NCBI GenBank assembly: GCA_032622095.1
Contig: CP136061.1
Coordinates: 65,721,127-65,785,126, forward strand
Direction of reading: 5' to 3'
DNA from: Siphonodentalium dalli
Lineage: Eukaryota; Mollusca; Scaphopoda; Gadilida; Siphonodentaliidae
DNA length: 64,000 nucleotides
This document shows, piece by piece, positions 35,031 through 46,779 of this stretch; the stretch's first letter is position 1, and each line of letters begins with the position of its first letter. The position numbers and the translations under genes were made by a program. The notes beneath the pieces were generated by a model. It searched no databases. It had not been told where the DNA came from and saw only the letters and a program-made list of their open reading frames with translations.

Positions 35031-35514
35031 ACAAAACTGAAAAACACAAAATTTCCACCTTGTATCCGTAATATTTTTCCTGACCCCCCCCCCCCCCCTG
35101 CCTATTGGGCGGAATAGTCCAAATATTGCGAAAAATGTTGTCTCGTATAGGTGTTTCAAGAGTTATCAATTCTAGAAACGAGCTAATCTATAAGATAACC
35201 GTCTGCGCCGTTCCGCGTGAGTTATATTTAATAATTCCCATGGCCATTATTTTTGCATACTTATACTATACATCAATATCAACACGGTGAAATAGGACTG
35301 CAAGAAATACACATATTTACAGTTAAAGACGCATAATCCAAATTAACGCTCGTAAATTACTATTTCTTTGGCTTCGGGGGTAAAAAATATGTGATTCGAG
35401 TCGAGGAACCCACCCACCAAAGCTCAGTGATCAGATATTGATTCTTGAATGTTTTTATTTCTCGAAATGTGTACTTATTTGTGGACCATAAAAAAAAGTC
35501 GTCAAACCTAACAC

Positions 35515-37737
35515 ACAGATAAAGAGCGTTAAAGTCGTTGTTTGTCCCGATAAGGTAAAGATAAAGAGCGTTTATTGTGTCGTTTATATGTTCGGTAAAT
35601 TAGGTAATGCGGATTTGACCTCGTGTCGTCAAAATGTGACGCCGAGCAGATTCCGGACCGAGACCATGCAAGTTACTCAGAGAGCCGAAATACATATCCA
35701 TGGCACATCGATGCAGAAATGATGACGCCTATAAGGAACATACATAGAGCGAGACACACATTGGCATTTATATATTAGATGTACACATATTAACTGCCTA
35801 TTGCAGGGGGGGGGGGGGGTCGGAAGAAAATTACAGTATACAAGGACCGGGTGGTGGGTGTCCCCGGGCCCGGAATGCAGATTTTTTCGGATGTCATGCA
35901 ATTTTTCCCCAAAATCATTTCTAAGACAAATTACAGCTTCAAAATGAATTGAAACAATCAGATTCATATAGTAGTGCATGCTATAGCCTTATACAAGTGA
36001 GGGGGCTCTATATTTTATTTTTTTGTCCACAATTTCTCCCTTTAACAGTTGAAACCATGGGGTGGGTCCGGTTTTGGTCGAGGAAAAAAATTGCAATGAA
36101 AAAAAAATCCATTCTCGTCTTTTCTCATAGTTTATCATGGCTTTTTAAAACTTATTAAAAATAGAGGATACCTGCGTGTTTTGAGTGAATACCGGAAGTA
36201 TCTCATGAGTGGTCACAATGAGATACTGGAATCATCACGAGTGGCCTTTAGGCCCCCCCCCCCCCCAGTGATGATTCCAGTATCTCACTGTGACTACGAA
36301 TGAGGTAATTCCGGTATTCACTCAAAACACGAAGTTTTTCATTTTATTATACGCGCTATTTACTAAAATAGATCGAGGAATTAATTCAAAATCGAACTGA
36401 TTCCGATCCACATCGGCAATACAATTTCTGCACAACAAACAGAGAGACCACGTGGTTCAATAAAATACTGTCGATAACTCAGAATACACATGCTTCAAAT
36501 CAGATAACAATATCAGATAACTTTATTTCAAATATACCAACTTACTTGCTTGTGTACTATTAGCAATGTGGCATTGCATGTTTGTCACTTATTGACACAA
36601 AATCGTTATTTGAAGGTTTTTAAATGCTGAGGTGGGACAAATTGTATAGTATCAATCTCAGAGCATCTAATTTTCAAAATTTTCCGGGGAGGCCCCCCTG
36701 ACCCCCTCCCGTACTATCCCCCTTCGGCATCTCCTGCTGGGATACTACTCGCCTCGACATTTTGTAGGAGAGCTACTCGCCACTCGCCTAGAATGATTTT
36801 AAGGGGAGCTCATCGTTGCTCACCAGTGATTTCCCACATGGAGAGGACTGGAACTGTGTTTATTTAATCAAATTGATGGTGTTTTTACTTTACACATGCA
36901 CATATTTTAACCAATTGCTAATAATGGACACAACTATCCCGTTAAAGTGGGTATTTTACCTTTATAACCATAAATATTTGGGTTTTTAAAGGTTTTGTCA
37001 CTGGTTTTGTTGGCATATTTTTCAGCCATGTGCTTTGTTTATTTTTTGTGGGTGTACTTGATCAGCGTTCTCTCAGTTCCGGTGCAGACACAATGAGAGA
37101 CCCTTACCCTGCCAACAACACATTATTTAGTAGAATTTACAAGATTTTCATCAATTTTGTGGGTGGGTGTCCCAGACCTGGGTGGAGAAAACTTACGGTC
37201 CCGGGTGGGTGTCCCAGACCTGGGTGAAAAAAACTTACGCTCCCGGGGTGGTGGGTCCACAAAACTGAAAAACACAAAATTTCCACCTTGTATCCGTAAT
37301 ATTTTTCCTGACCCCCCCCCCCCTGCCTATTGTGCGGAATAGTCCAAATATTGCGAAAAATGTTGTCTCGTATAGGTGTTTCAAGAGTTATCTATTCTAG
37401 AAACGAGCTAATCTATAAGATAACCGTCTGCGCCGTTCCGCGTGAGTTATATTTAATAATTCCCATGGCCATTATTTTTGCATACTTATACTATACATCA
37501 ATATCAACACGGTGAAATAGGACTGCAAGAAATACACATATTTACAGTTAAAGACGCATAATCCAAATTAACGCTCGTAAATTACTATTTCTTTGGCTTC
37601 GGGGGGTAAAAAATATGTGATTCGAGTCGAGGAACCCACCCACCAAAGCTCAGTGATCAGATATTGATTCTTGAATGTTTTTATTTCTCGAAATGTGTAC
37701 TTATTTGTGGACCATAAAAAAAAGTCGTCAAACCTAA
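35515..37737. repeat. Tandem segmental duplication, copy 2
   Basis: Second unit of the 2.2-kb duplication with the same order of landmarks: poly-G at 35806-35819, hairpin at 36175-36331, tandem at 37158-37255, C12 at 37312-37323. Unlike copy 1 it continues into the rest of the MITE A (ACGGTCTCGGACAAAATTGC), showing that this side is the original boundary. Confidence 0.9.
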
Positions 37738-37820
37738 CGGTCTCGGACAAAATTGCGGATGAAGATGATAACTCTAAAATCAAGTGGTAATACGGCAAAG
37801 TTTCGTGATAATCAAGTGAT

Positions 37821-40035
37821 AATATGATCGCACGTGACACGTAGTGGAGCAACCACACAAATACATCAAAATATCACAACAATTTCCATCTATATACGTA
37901 GTTTCCAACTGTTGCTGTGTCAGTCATGGGATTTCAAAATGTTGAATACTTTCACCAAAGTTGGAGGGGCGGATTCCGCGGAACACTACAGTACAACCAC
38001 CCTGCCACCACGTATCTCGTTAAAACAACTCATACACATCCATGCCAAACTAAAGCTAGCAACTTCCCACGTTTATATATGGCAAATATAAATGTTTACA
38101 TGGGCGCTATATCCCAAAATATCACTGGGGAAATCTTTCGCGCGAACAGTTTCATGCGCTAGCTAGCTAGCTCTTGTCAATAGAAACATCTCTCGTTTGA
38201 ATCCAGTCTGTATTGTTCTAGAAAATGGTCTTTATAGAAGTCTCTTAATTACATTTAAGTGTATATATTGTGGAAGGCAGCTGAATTAGCTCATTGCATG
38301 GTCAAAAATTCAAACTGATAGTCAAAATGACATTTGAAAACACGATGAAGAATATAATCTTATATGCACTCACTAGTTTTAAAAGAAGAATAAACAAAAA
38401 AGGAACAATGAAAACCAAACAAACAAACAACACGTTTGTAGGGAGGGATCCCATATTTATTGTGTGCATATTGTATATAAAATGTCCTTTGGCCATTTTG
38501 TATATATAATTGCGTTTAGTCGATAGCGATGTGAAATCGGTGTTTCCGGTAAAGACCAAACGTGTCTGGATTCTGGCCCACAAAACCAACTGACGTAAAT
38601 GACGTCATGGACCATGTCATGACGTCTTCGCTGGTTTTCGGTCAGCTAACCAACGAAAATGGTCAAAATGAAACTAATTCATAAGCCTACATAACATAGG
38701 AATTGTTCAGAAAAACTGAAGTTGCTAATTTCATAACCATACCACTTGGTCCACTTCCGATTCCGTGATTTCACAATTTGATATTATTGTTCCCAGGATG
38801 CTATGCAAAAGCGGGGCGGAAGTCACGCGATTTTTAACCCATTTTTCTTGTCCGGATTTTCATCGCGTCGAAATTCTGTTTCATGGTATTGTAAAAAATA
38901 ATGACGTCATTCACGCCTAAACTTGAAAAGCAACACAGCGCCTGCGGCGCTGAGGTGGTTGCTAATAATGCTTTGATTTGCGCACTGGTGACTAAAAGAC
39001 TTATCAAAGTCAAACATACATTATATACGCTGTTTCCTAACTTCTAACAAAAGCGATTATATACGCTGATAGAGCCCATATTTATGTCCCGTGTTAGTAC
39101 GGTCAATAAATCGTGCAGGTGTATATATAAGGCCGTGGCTTAAGAGCAGTATATCGCTCTTTAGCTATATGGGCCTGACACGCTATACCGTTCTTTAGTA
39201 CCAATCGCTTTATGGGTCTGATACGCTTCGATCTGTATGGGTCTGATACGCTTAAGAACGGTAGGCTGTACCGCTCTTTAGCGGTTGGTACCAAGGAACG
39301 GTATGGGCCTACCGCTCTTCAGCGCTGGCACTAAAGAACGGTATACTGCTATTCGTTAAAGAACGGGACACAGGAGTGGTGTACATCGGTATATACCAAT
39401 ATTTAGCTATGCATGGTCCTGGCGCGATAAAGAACGGCCTTACGTTATCATCCGTACTGCTCGATCTCCAGTGTCCGACTATAAAGTGCCGTATTATTAT
39501 ACCGCTCCTTAGCCCTCATCGCTAAAGAGCGGCATGCCGTTCTTGAGCCCTCAGTGCTAAAGCCACTTCGTATATATAATTGCTTCTACAGTCTAGTGAT
39601 GTGAAATCAGTGTTTCCGGTAGAGACCAAATGTGTCTGGATTCTGGACCAAAAAGCCAAAATGACGTAAATGACGTCATGGACCATGTCATGACATCTTC
39701 GTTGGTTTTCGTTCAGCTAACCAACGAAATTGGTCAAAATGGAACTAATCTATAGGCCTAAATCACATATGAATTGTTCAGAAAAACTTATTGGTAATTT
39801 GGTAATTTTATAACCATCCCGTTGGTCCACTTCCGATTCTGTGATTTCACCATTTCTTTTGGGATATTATTGTTCCCAGGATGCTATGCGAAAGCGGAGC
39901 GGAAGTCACGTGTTTTTTAACCAATTTTTGTGCGCCGTTTTTCATCGCGTCGAAATTCTGTTTCATGGTATTGTAAAAATTAATGACGTCATTCACGCCT
40001 AAACTTGAAAAGCAACAACGCGCCTGTGGTTGCTA
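37821..40035. mobile_element. Helitron-like non-autonomous element, copy 1
   Basis: The sequence from ATATGATCGCACGTG to GTGGTTGCTA is shared with 43068-47891, but the flanks differ, so it moved. AGCAACCACA at 37848, about 25 nt inside the 5' end, is the exact complement of the last bases TGTGGTTGCT. An internal direct repeat of about 480 bp (38510-38970 and 39575-40035) is separated by a motif-rich region. The better-preserved 3' end in copy 2 has a hairpin 10 nt before a CTA terminus. An offset 5' inverted repeat and a 3' subterminal hairpin are features of Helentron-type elements. No Rep/helicase is present. There is no clear target duplication. Confidence 0.5.
39150..39545. repeat. Dense TAAAGA(A/G)CGG motif cluster
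   Basis: About twelve copies of TAAAGAACGG or TAAAGAGCGG and variants, in both orientations (for example CCGTTCTTTAG at 39188, CCGCTCTTTAG at 39271, CTAAAGAACGGTA near 39333, CTAAAGAGCGGCA near 39521). GGGTCTGATACGCTT repeats are interspersed. Present also in copy 2 (44405-44765 and 46380-46430). Confidence 0.7.
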
Positions 40036-40099
40036 ATATTTCGTTGAACAACATGTTAATAAATAACACGTTTTTGGAAAAGTTATACCATAGGTTATC

Positions 40100-40630
40100 G
40101 CGTTTCCAGGATAGATAACTCTTGAAAAACGTACGAAGACAACATTTCAGCGAAATTATTATATACATTGAGTTCATATAGAGTCATACTGTCTTTTGAT
40201 CGGACGAAGCGACATCCAACAGTCTGTCTTCGAACTATTTAATCTGCTGACTTCACAAATTACTCACAATCTGGAGCGATGCCAGCATTAAATTTTGGCG
40301 CGAGGCCCTTATTCTGATTATTCTGGCATGAGGCCAGAAGTTTGCGAACTATCGCCCGGTCTTCGAACTATGTATCCACATACTGACGTCACCAATTTTG
40401 TCATACATAATAAAACACATATTGACTGCATGCGGCATCGGTCAATAGTCCTTCTTGTTGTCCAACAGACACCACCTCTGGGAAATAGTTCTCACTCTTC
40501 CATCCCAAGACACCTTCGATGGAAAGTAGCACTAGTTCGAAGACTATAGCTATTGCTATAATCCCCTGGAGGAGGTTATAACGGCGTAAGTTTCTCAAAG
40601 TTATGTTTTAAATAAGTTCACTATATATGG
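40100..40630. other. Non-coding stretch
   Basis: No gene or element boundary recognised. Confidence 0.3.
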
Positions 40631-40635
40631 ACCTA

Positions 40636-40860
40636 TTTCAGAATCAAATAAACCCAATATGAACCAATGTCAATATTTAGGTCCAATATGAACCTATTTG
40701 CACGAGTATATATTGAAGTAGCATGCATAATAGATATTATATATGTATAAAAAAAATAGAATCTGCCTGTCATATGCGCGAAGCGCACACAGGGGCCACA
40801 GGCTGCTAACGCATAAAGGGCCCACAGCCCCATCCGATACTGAATAAAGGCTCCCGAATA
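40636..40860. repeat. Repeat family Z copy
   Basis: Shares AATATTTAGGTCCAATATGA and CTATTTGCACGAG, then GCGCGAAGCGCACAC and a CTGAATAAAGG end, with 42380-42605. Probable non-autonomous retroelement or MITE relic. Confidence 0.6.
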
Positions 40861-40864
40861 GTGA

Positions 40865-42095
40865 GTTCACTATTTCGAATACCTCCTTACTTATAACGGC
40901 CATAATTCACAAACGCCTGAACCGATTCCTAAAATTCCAACACCATTCGATCGAGTAAATGATATAGTTTAAATCTGGTACGCATGGATAAACTGTTCGA
41001 CAACAAATAAAACAGACGATTAACAAACAATTCATGCAGAACTCGGTGGCCAAGCTTTGCTACAGGAGAAAACAGATTTCAAACTCAATATTTATCGATA
41101 AAAACCGACCTTTTGTAAAAAAACTTCTCTGCATGCATGTATCGACAGATCTATTGTTAAACTGCCCAAACAATCGCATATTTGCATCCAAGTCTACGTG
41201 GACTCATTTCCAGTATTTCAGCAATAATTTAAAGATGTATTTTCTCTTCATATAACAATTTTGAAAAGTTTCGTGGTATAAAATAATAAATATGAATTGA
41301 AGACGCTTGTCTTCTATCGAGTAATATTGATTTTATTCAGAATATATTATTATAAAATGAGATGATAAGTGGGACACTTTATTGATCCATTTTTATAAGC
41401 GATAATGAGTCTAATTGACGTTTAGTTGTGACAAAATTACACAATAAAAGTTGAGGTCTCTGTCAACAGTAACCACTATTGTTCGTTAGCAAAACAACCA
41501 GACATTTTTAGACCAGAAAATATTTGAAATATAATCAATATTAATCGATAGAAACATTTCAGGACAGGGGTCTTCGATTCATATCTAATACTATATACCC
41601 CGGTAACCATAACACATGTTTACAAAGTGATAGACCATTTTAAAAGTTTGCATTGAAAATAAACTCAATGACCTGATTGGCGACCACGCACTAATCGTTG
41701 ACTGGTTACGCAGGAATCACGCGTATTTTGTCTTCACTGACTGCGAAATCGCATCATAATGATCAATAAATATAGGAAAAAATGGAGACTTTGATTCAAA
41801 TCTGCGATTGATTCGGGCAGATTAACATTACATATGTTGATACATGTAGAAGTTCTGTACAAAATGTGGGGGGGGGGGCGGGTATCGATAATTCTTGAGT
41901 TTTAAATCAACGGTCTGTTTCCTCCTGGTGTAAGATGTGACCATCCACAGAGCTTGATTATTTTGTTCATCTTATGTTTTATAAGTTGTCTACCAGTTTA
42001 TCGTAGTATTGTCTGTCATATTTGTTAAATATAGCCTTTACTCGATCGAACGGTGTTGAAGTTTAAGAAATCGGTTGAGGCGTTAGTAAATTATT
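40865..42095. mobile_element. Possible foldback with about 80-bp arms
   Basis: 40895-40965 (ACGCCTGAACCGATTC, CATTCGATCGAGTAAA) and 42033-42090 (TTTACTCGATCGAACGG, AAATCGGTTGAGGCG) are inverted copies. The interior is AT-rich and non-coding, apart from G11 at 41868-41878. Boundaries are uncertain. Confidence 0.4.
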
Positions 42096-42298
42096 ACCTC
42101 CGCCAGGGTACCCCGAGTAACCACGCCAAATTATTACCTCCGTCAGGGTACCCCGAGTAACCACGCCAAATTATTACCTCCGCCAGGGTACCCCGAGTAA
42201 CCACGCCAAATTATTACCTCCGCCAGGGTACCCCGAGTAACCACGCCAAATTATTACCTCCGCCAGGGTACCCCGAGTAACCACGCCAGATTTGGTTG
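42090..42298. repeat. 40-bp tandem repeat, five copies
   Basis: The 40-bp unit TTATTACCTCCGCCAGGGTA plus CCCCGAGTAACCACGCCAAA is repeated five times almost without change. It is the local amplification of the family Z 3' core and is followed directly by TTTGGTTGAAATCGG and an ACAGACAGATAGACAGAT microsatellite. Confidence 0.9.
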
Positions 42299-42605
42299 AA
42301 ATCGGACCCGCAGTCTGGGAGAAAAATCGGACAAACAGACAGATAGACAGATCCGCTTATTCCAGAACCAAATAACTCCAAGATAAGATGAACCAATGTC
42401 AATATTTAGGTCCAATATGAACCTATTTGCACGAGGATATAATGAAGTATAGCATAACAAATATCGATATATTTTAGATTATGGTCTGTCTGTCATGCGC
42501 GCGAAGCACACACATGCATGGCCGCAGGCCCTAACGCACAAAGGGGCAGCAAGCCCTTTTGTACAGGGGCTACATGTCCCTCAGACGCTGAATAAAGGTT
42601 CCCAA
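42299..42605. repeat. Repeat family Z copy
   Basis: Continues from the tandem. The body is homologous to 40636-40860 and, inverted, to 690-1090. Confidence 0.6.
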
Positions 42606-42950
42606 GGGGAGTCTGTTTCAGCTATAGTATATCTATAATCTATATCGATGCGTTTGTTAAATTGACGCGCTCGTTTTTAAGTTAGATGTTTTAGTTATTT
42701 TGTTACTCGATTTTAACGACACGCCCCTGTGGCTCACACAGGCAGTTCTCTTGCCAGGAAATATGGTCAAAACTATACTCACTGACACGTGATCGCGCTT
42801 GGTCGTCCAAACAAAAGAAGCATACGATTCACCCCATATATGAGCTCTACGTATATATAAAATATATACTCACCAGTTATCTTCTTTCCGCCGGTGCACG
42901 TATTTCTTTTCAGCATTGCTATAGGAAACAGAGGACTCCTATCTGAAATG
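42606..42950. other. Non-coding stretch
   Basis: No gene or element boundary recognised. Confidence 0.3.
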
Positions 42951-43067
42951 ATATACCACTACTTACTATATATAGGTAGCCTATATAACGTTAAATTATA
43001 TACCACTACTTACTATATATAGGTATATAACGTTAAATGATATACCACTACTTACCATATAGGTATA
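42950..43067. repeat. TAACGTTAAATGATATACCA minisatellite, array 1
   Basis: About three units of roughly 43 bp (TATAACGTTAAATGATATAC, CACTACTTACTATATAGG). One further unit at 47891-47932 lies on the far side of the Helitron-like insertion. Confidence 0.8.
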
Positions 43068-44774
43068 ATATGATCGCACGTGACACGTAGTGGAGCAACC
43101 ACACAAATACATCAAAATATCACAACAATTTCCATCTATATACGTAGTTTCCAACTGTTGCTGTGTCAGTCATAGGATTTCAAAATGTTGAATACTTTCA
43201 CCAAAGTTGGAGGGGCGGATTCCGCGGAACACTACAGTACTACCACCCTGCCACCACGTATCTCGTTAAAACAACTCATACTCATCCATGCCAAACTAAA
43301 GCTAGCAACTTCCCACGTTTATATATGGCAAATATAAATGTTTACATGGGCGCTATATCCCAAAATATCACTGGGGAAATCTTTCGCGCGAACAGTTTCA
43401 TGCGCTATAGCTAGCTAGCTCTTGTCAATAGAAAACATCTCTCGTTTGAATCCAGTCTGTATTGTTCTAGAAAATGGTCTTTATAGAAGTCTCTTAATTA
43501 CATTTCAGTGTATATATTGTGGAAGGCAGCTGAATTAGCTCATTGCATGGTCAAAAATTCAAACTGATAGTCAAAATGACATTTGAAAACATGATGAAGA
43601 ATATAATCTTATATGCACTCACTAGTTTTAAAAGAAGAATAAACAAAAAAGGAACAATGAAAACCAAACAAACAAACAACACGTTTGTAGGGAGGGATCC
43701 CATATTTATTGTGTGCATATTGTATATAAAATGTCCTTTGGCCATTTTGTATATATAATTGCGTTTAGTCGATAGCGATGTGAAATCGGTGTTTCCGGTA
43801 AAGACCAAACGTGTCTGGATTCTGGCCCACAAAACCAACTGACGTAAATGACGTCATGGACCATGTCATGACGTCTTCGCTGGTTTTCGGTCAGCTAACC
43901 AACGAAAATGGTCAAAATGAAACTAATTCATAAGCCTACATAACATAGGAATTGTTCAGAAAAACTGAAGTTGCTAATTTCATAACCATACCACTTGGTC
44001 CACTTCCGATTCCGTGATTTCACAATTTGATATTATTGTTCCCAGGATGCTATGCAAAAGCGGGGCGGAAGTCACGCGATTTTTAACCCATTTTTCTTGT
44101 CCGGATTTTCATCGCGTCGAAATTCTGTTTCTGGTATTCTGGTATTGTAAAAATTAATGACGTCATTCACGCCTAAACTTGAAAAGCAACACAGCGCCTG
44201 TGGCGCTGTGGTGGTTGCTAATAATGCTTTGATTTGCGCACTGGTGACTAAAAGACTTATCAAAGTCAAAGATACATTATATACGCTGTTTCCTAACTTC
44301 TAACAAAAGCGATTATATAGGCTGATAGAGCCCATATTTATGTCCCGTGTTAGTACGGTCAATAAATCGTGCAGGTGTATATATAAGGCCGTGGCTTAAG
44401 AGCAGTATATCGCTCTTTAGCTATATGGGCCTGACACGCTATACCGTTCTTTAGTACCAATCGCTTTATGGGTCTGATGTACGCTTCTTTATGGGTCTGA
44501 TACGCTTAAGAACGGTAGGCTGTACCGCTCTTTAGCGGTTGGTACCAAGGCACGGTATGGGCCTACCGCTCTTCAGCGCTGGCACTAAAGAACGGTATAC
44601 TGCTATTCGTTAAAGAACGGGACACAGGAGTGGTGTACATCGGTATATACCAATATTTAGCTATGCATGGTCCTGGCGCGATAAAGAACGGTCTTACGTT
44701 ATCATCCACGGGTACTGCTCGATCTCCAGTGTCCGACTATAAAGAGCCGTATTATTATATCGCTCCTTAAGCCC

Positions 44775-46372
44775 CTGTCACACTCAGGCCGGCGCTCTCA
44801 TTGCGCTGCAAAAGTATCAAAGCGCCCACCGAAACGCACTAAGGTCTCCAAGAACCGATTGGTGACGCAGTGGACACTGGCTACAACGGGCGAGGATCTC
44901 CATGGTCGCCCATAGGTGCCAGAGCGCCGCGCTTGTTTTATGCATGCACAAAACAAGCGCAGAGGCTCGGCGTTCTGACCAGGACGTAGTACTGTCGCCG
45001 TGACAGCGCAAATCAAAACGCCAAGCGAGCGACGTGAGCGTTATGTGGACGTAGCAAGAGCGCATATTAGCTTCTCATGGTCGCAGCAAGGAATTAATCT
45101 TGTCTTTTGCGACTATACAGTAAGCTTAAGCAAATTCTCACTACGTGCCTTTCCCGTCCTTACTACGCTCAATGAGGCTCTGTCCAAAACTTATTGCGCT
45201 CTTTCTACGCTGTCATGGGGTGTTATGGACTGGTTCCCGCTCATAGAACGTCCACATTGTGCTGCCACTGCGACTCTGGTGCTCGCTTTACGCCCAAGCG
45301 TTATACATGGCGTTCTTCCGGCGTTTACAGCAGGTTTACAGTACGATCCCACTTTGAAATGCGGTCTGCCCACACCACTGTCACACTCCGCTGCGATCAG
45401 GCTGGCGTTTGATTTGAGTTGAAAAAGTATCAAAATACGAGTAACGCACAGTGGAAGCGCGGAAAATTGTCAGAAATGTTCAATCTGTTAAAACAAGAGA
45501 ACCAATGTCAGAAATGGTAACGCGCTCAAGATCATATATTATAAACCCAAGAATGGAATTGTAGAATATAAAATATATTGGTTTTGCGAATGACCAACTC
45601 AGAATTCCGTTAAATAAAAATAACAACCAGCACCTAATTAACGAACCGGTGGCCTGACTCGACCGTCTCCGACCACAACCCCCAGTGGGCTGCAGAAATT
45701 TCTTTTATTTGTAATTGACATATAGTTTATCACAAACCAAAAATCATCATTAATCAACGTTGATTAACACAATAAACGAAATTGAATTTCCCCAACTACA
45801 TGCACCTTTTACGGGACTCGACCTCCAGCTTGCAGTTTGACTTTTAATCATCCCAAAAATTCCCATTCTATAAATAAAACTAATAAAACATCCATTGATA
45901 ATGTCAGCCCGCACACGAAACGAGAAACTCCCCCACCAGTTATACATGCGGCGCGCGTGACAAGCTATGCTCCTATCCCGCTTATCACGTTTTCATCGCG
46001 CTCTTTGTACGACCCATTGCGTTCCTGCTTTGTCACGTCAAGTATCACGCTCTCACTGCGTTTCCTCCACGCCCCGTAAACGCTCTCAATGCGTTCAAGT
46101 CGTTGTCATTGCGTTGTTAGTACGACTTGCGCTGTCATGGCGACGGTACTACGCCTGGTCAGAACGCCGAACCTCTGCGCTTGCTTTGTGCATGCACAAA
46201 ACAAGCGCGGCGCTCTGGCGCTCTGGGGCGATCACGGAGACCCTCTCCCGTCCTAGCCAGTGTCCACTGCGTCACCAATACGTTCTTGGATACCTAACTG
46301 CGCTTTGCTTGGCGCTTTGATTATTTTTCAGCGCAATACAAGCGCCGGCCTGATCGCAGCGGAGTGTGACAG
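44775..46372. mobile_element. hAT-like non-autonomous element in Helitron copy 2
   Basis: Ends CTGTCACACTC..AGGCCGGCGCT and AGCGCCGGCCT..GAGTGTGACAG, with a third copy of the end in the middle (45377-45420). The empty site in copy 1 is CTCCTTAGCCCTCATC; here TTAAGCCC and TTTAGCCC flank the insert, an imperfect 8-bp duplication as for hAT. It is GC-richer than its surroundings. Open frames at 45000-45422 and 45967-46320 lack domains and are not called. 45520-45890 holds a family Y/X repeat. Confidence 0.6.
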
Positions 46373-46779
46373 TAGTTTTAGCCCTCATCGCTAAAGAGCG
46401 GCATGCCGTTCTTGAGCCCTCAGTGCTAAAGCCACTTCGTATATATAATTGCGTCTACAGTCTAGTGATGTGAAATCAGTGTTTCCGGTAGAGACCAAAT
46501 GTGTCTGGATTCTGGCCCAAAAAGCCAAAATGACGTCATGGACCATGTCATGACGTCTTCGTTGGTTTTCGTTCAGCTAACCAACGAAATTGGTCAAAAT
46601 GGAACTAATCTATAGGCCTAAATCACATATGAATTGTTCAGAAAAACTTATTGGTAATTTGGTAATTTTATAACCATCCCGTTGGTCCACTTCCGATTCT
46701 GTGATTTCACCATTTCTTTTCGGATATTATTGTTCCCAGGATGCTATGCGAAAGCGGAGCGGAAGTCACGTGTTTTTTT

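Larger units (their letters stand above)
33293..35514. repeat. Tandem segmental duplication, copy 1
   Basis: About 2.22 kb, from CAGATAAAGAGCGTTAAAG to the middle of a MITE A copy (ends GTCGTCAAACCTAAC). It is followed head to tail by a nearly identical copy; visible differences are mostly homopolymer length plus isolated substitutions. Contents: poly-G (33582-33593), a hairpin (33949-34103), a 47-bp tandem (34930-35025), C15 (35084-35098) and the left half of MITE A (from 35327). Short open frames in both copies contain homopolymers and are not called. Confidence 0.9.
37552..40090. mobile_element. MITE family A copy split by insertion
   Basis: The left part, 37552-37821 (TTAA at 37548-37551), stops after CAAGTGATAATA. 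The sequence resumes at about 40036 with TATTTCGTTGAACAACATGT and runs to ACCATAGG near 40095, where similarity ends. Intact copies join these parts nearly directly, so the Helitron-like element between them is an insertion. Confidence 0.75.

Noticed and set aside
34802-35169. Repetitive Gly-Pro frames (GGCPRPGWRKLTVP)
   Set aside because: They translate the 47-bp tandem and homopolymers, and are repeated only because the whole 2.2-kb segment is duplicated.
37821-40035. Internal 480-bp direct repeats read as LTRs of a TRIM element
   Set aside because: The element extends about 690 bp to the left of the first repeat in both genomic copies, and there is no primer site, purine tract or target duplication.
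42090-42298. Regular 40-bp repeats resembling a CRISPR array
   Set aside because: The repeats are contiguous without unique spacers and belong to a dispersed eukaryotic repeat; the genome is animal.
44798-45422. Overlapping long frames in GC-richer DNA
   Set aside because: They lie inside a non-autonomous hAT-like element; GC-rich sequence lengthens chance frames, and no domain is seen in any frame.
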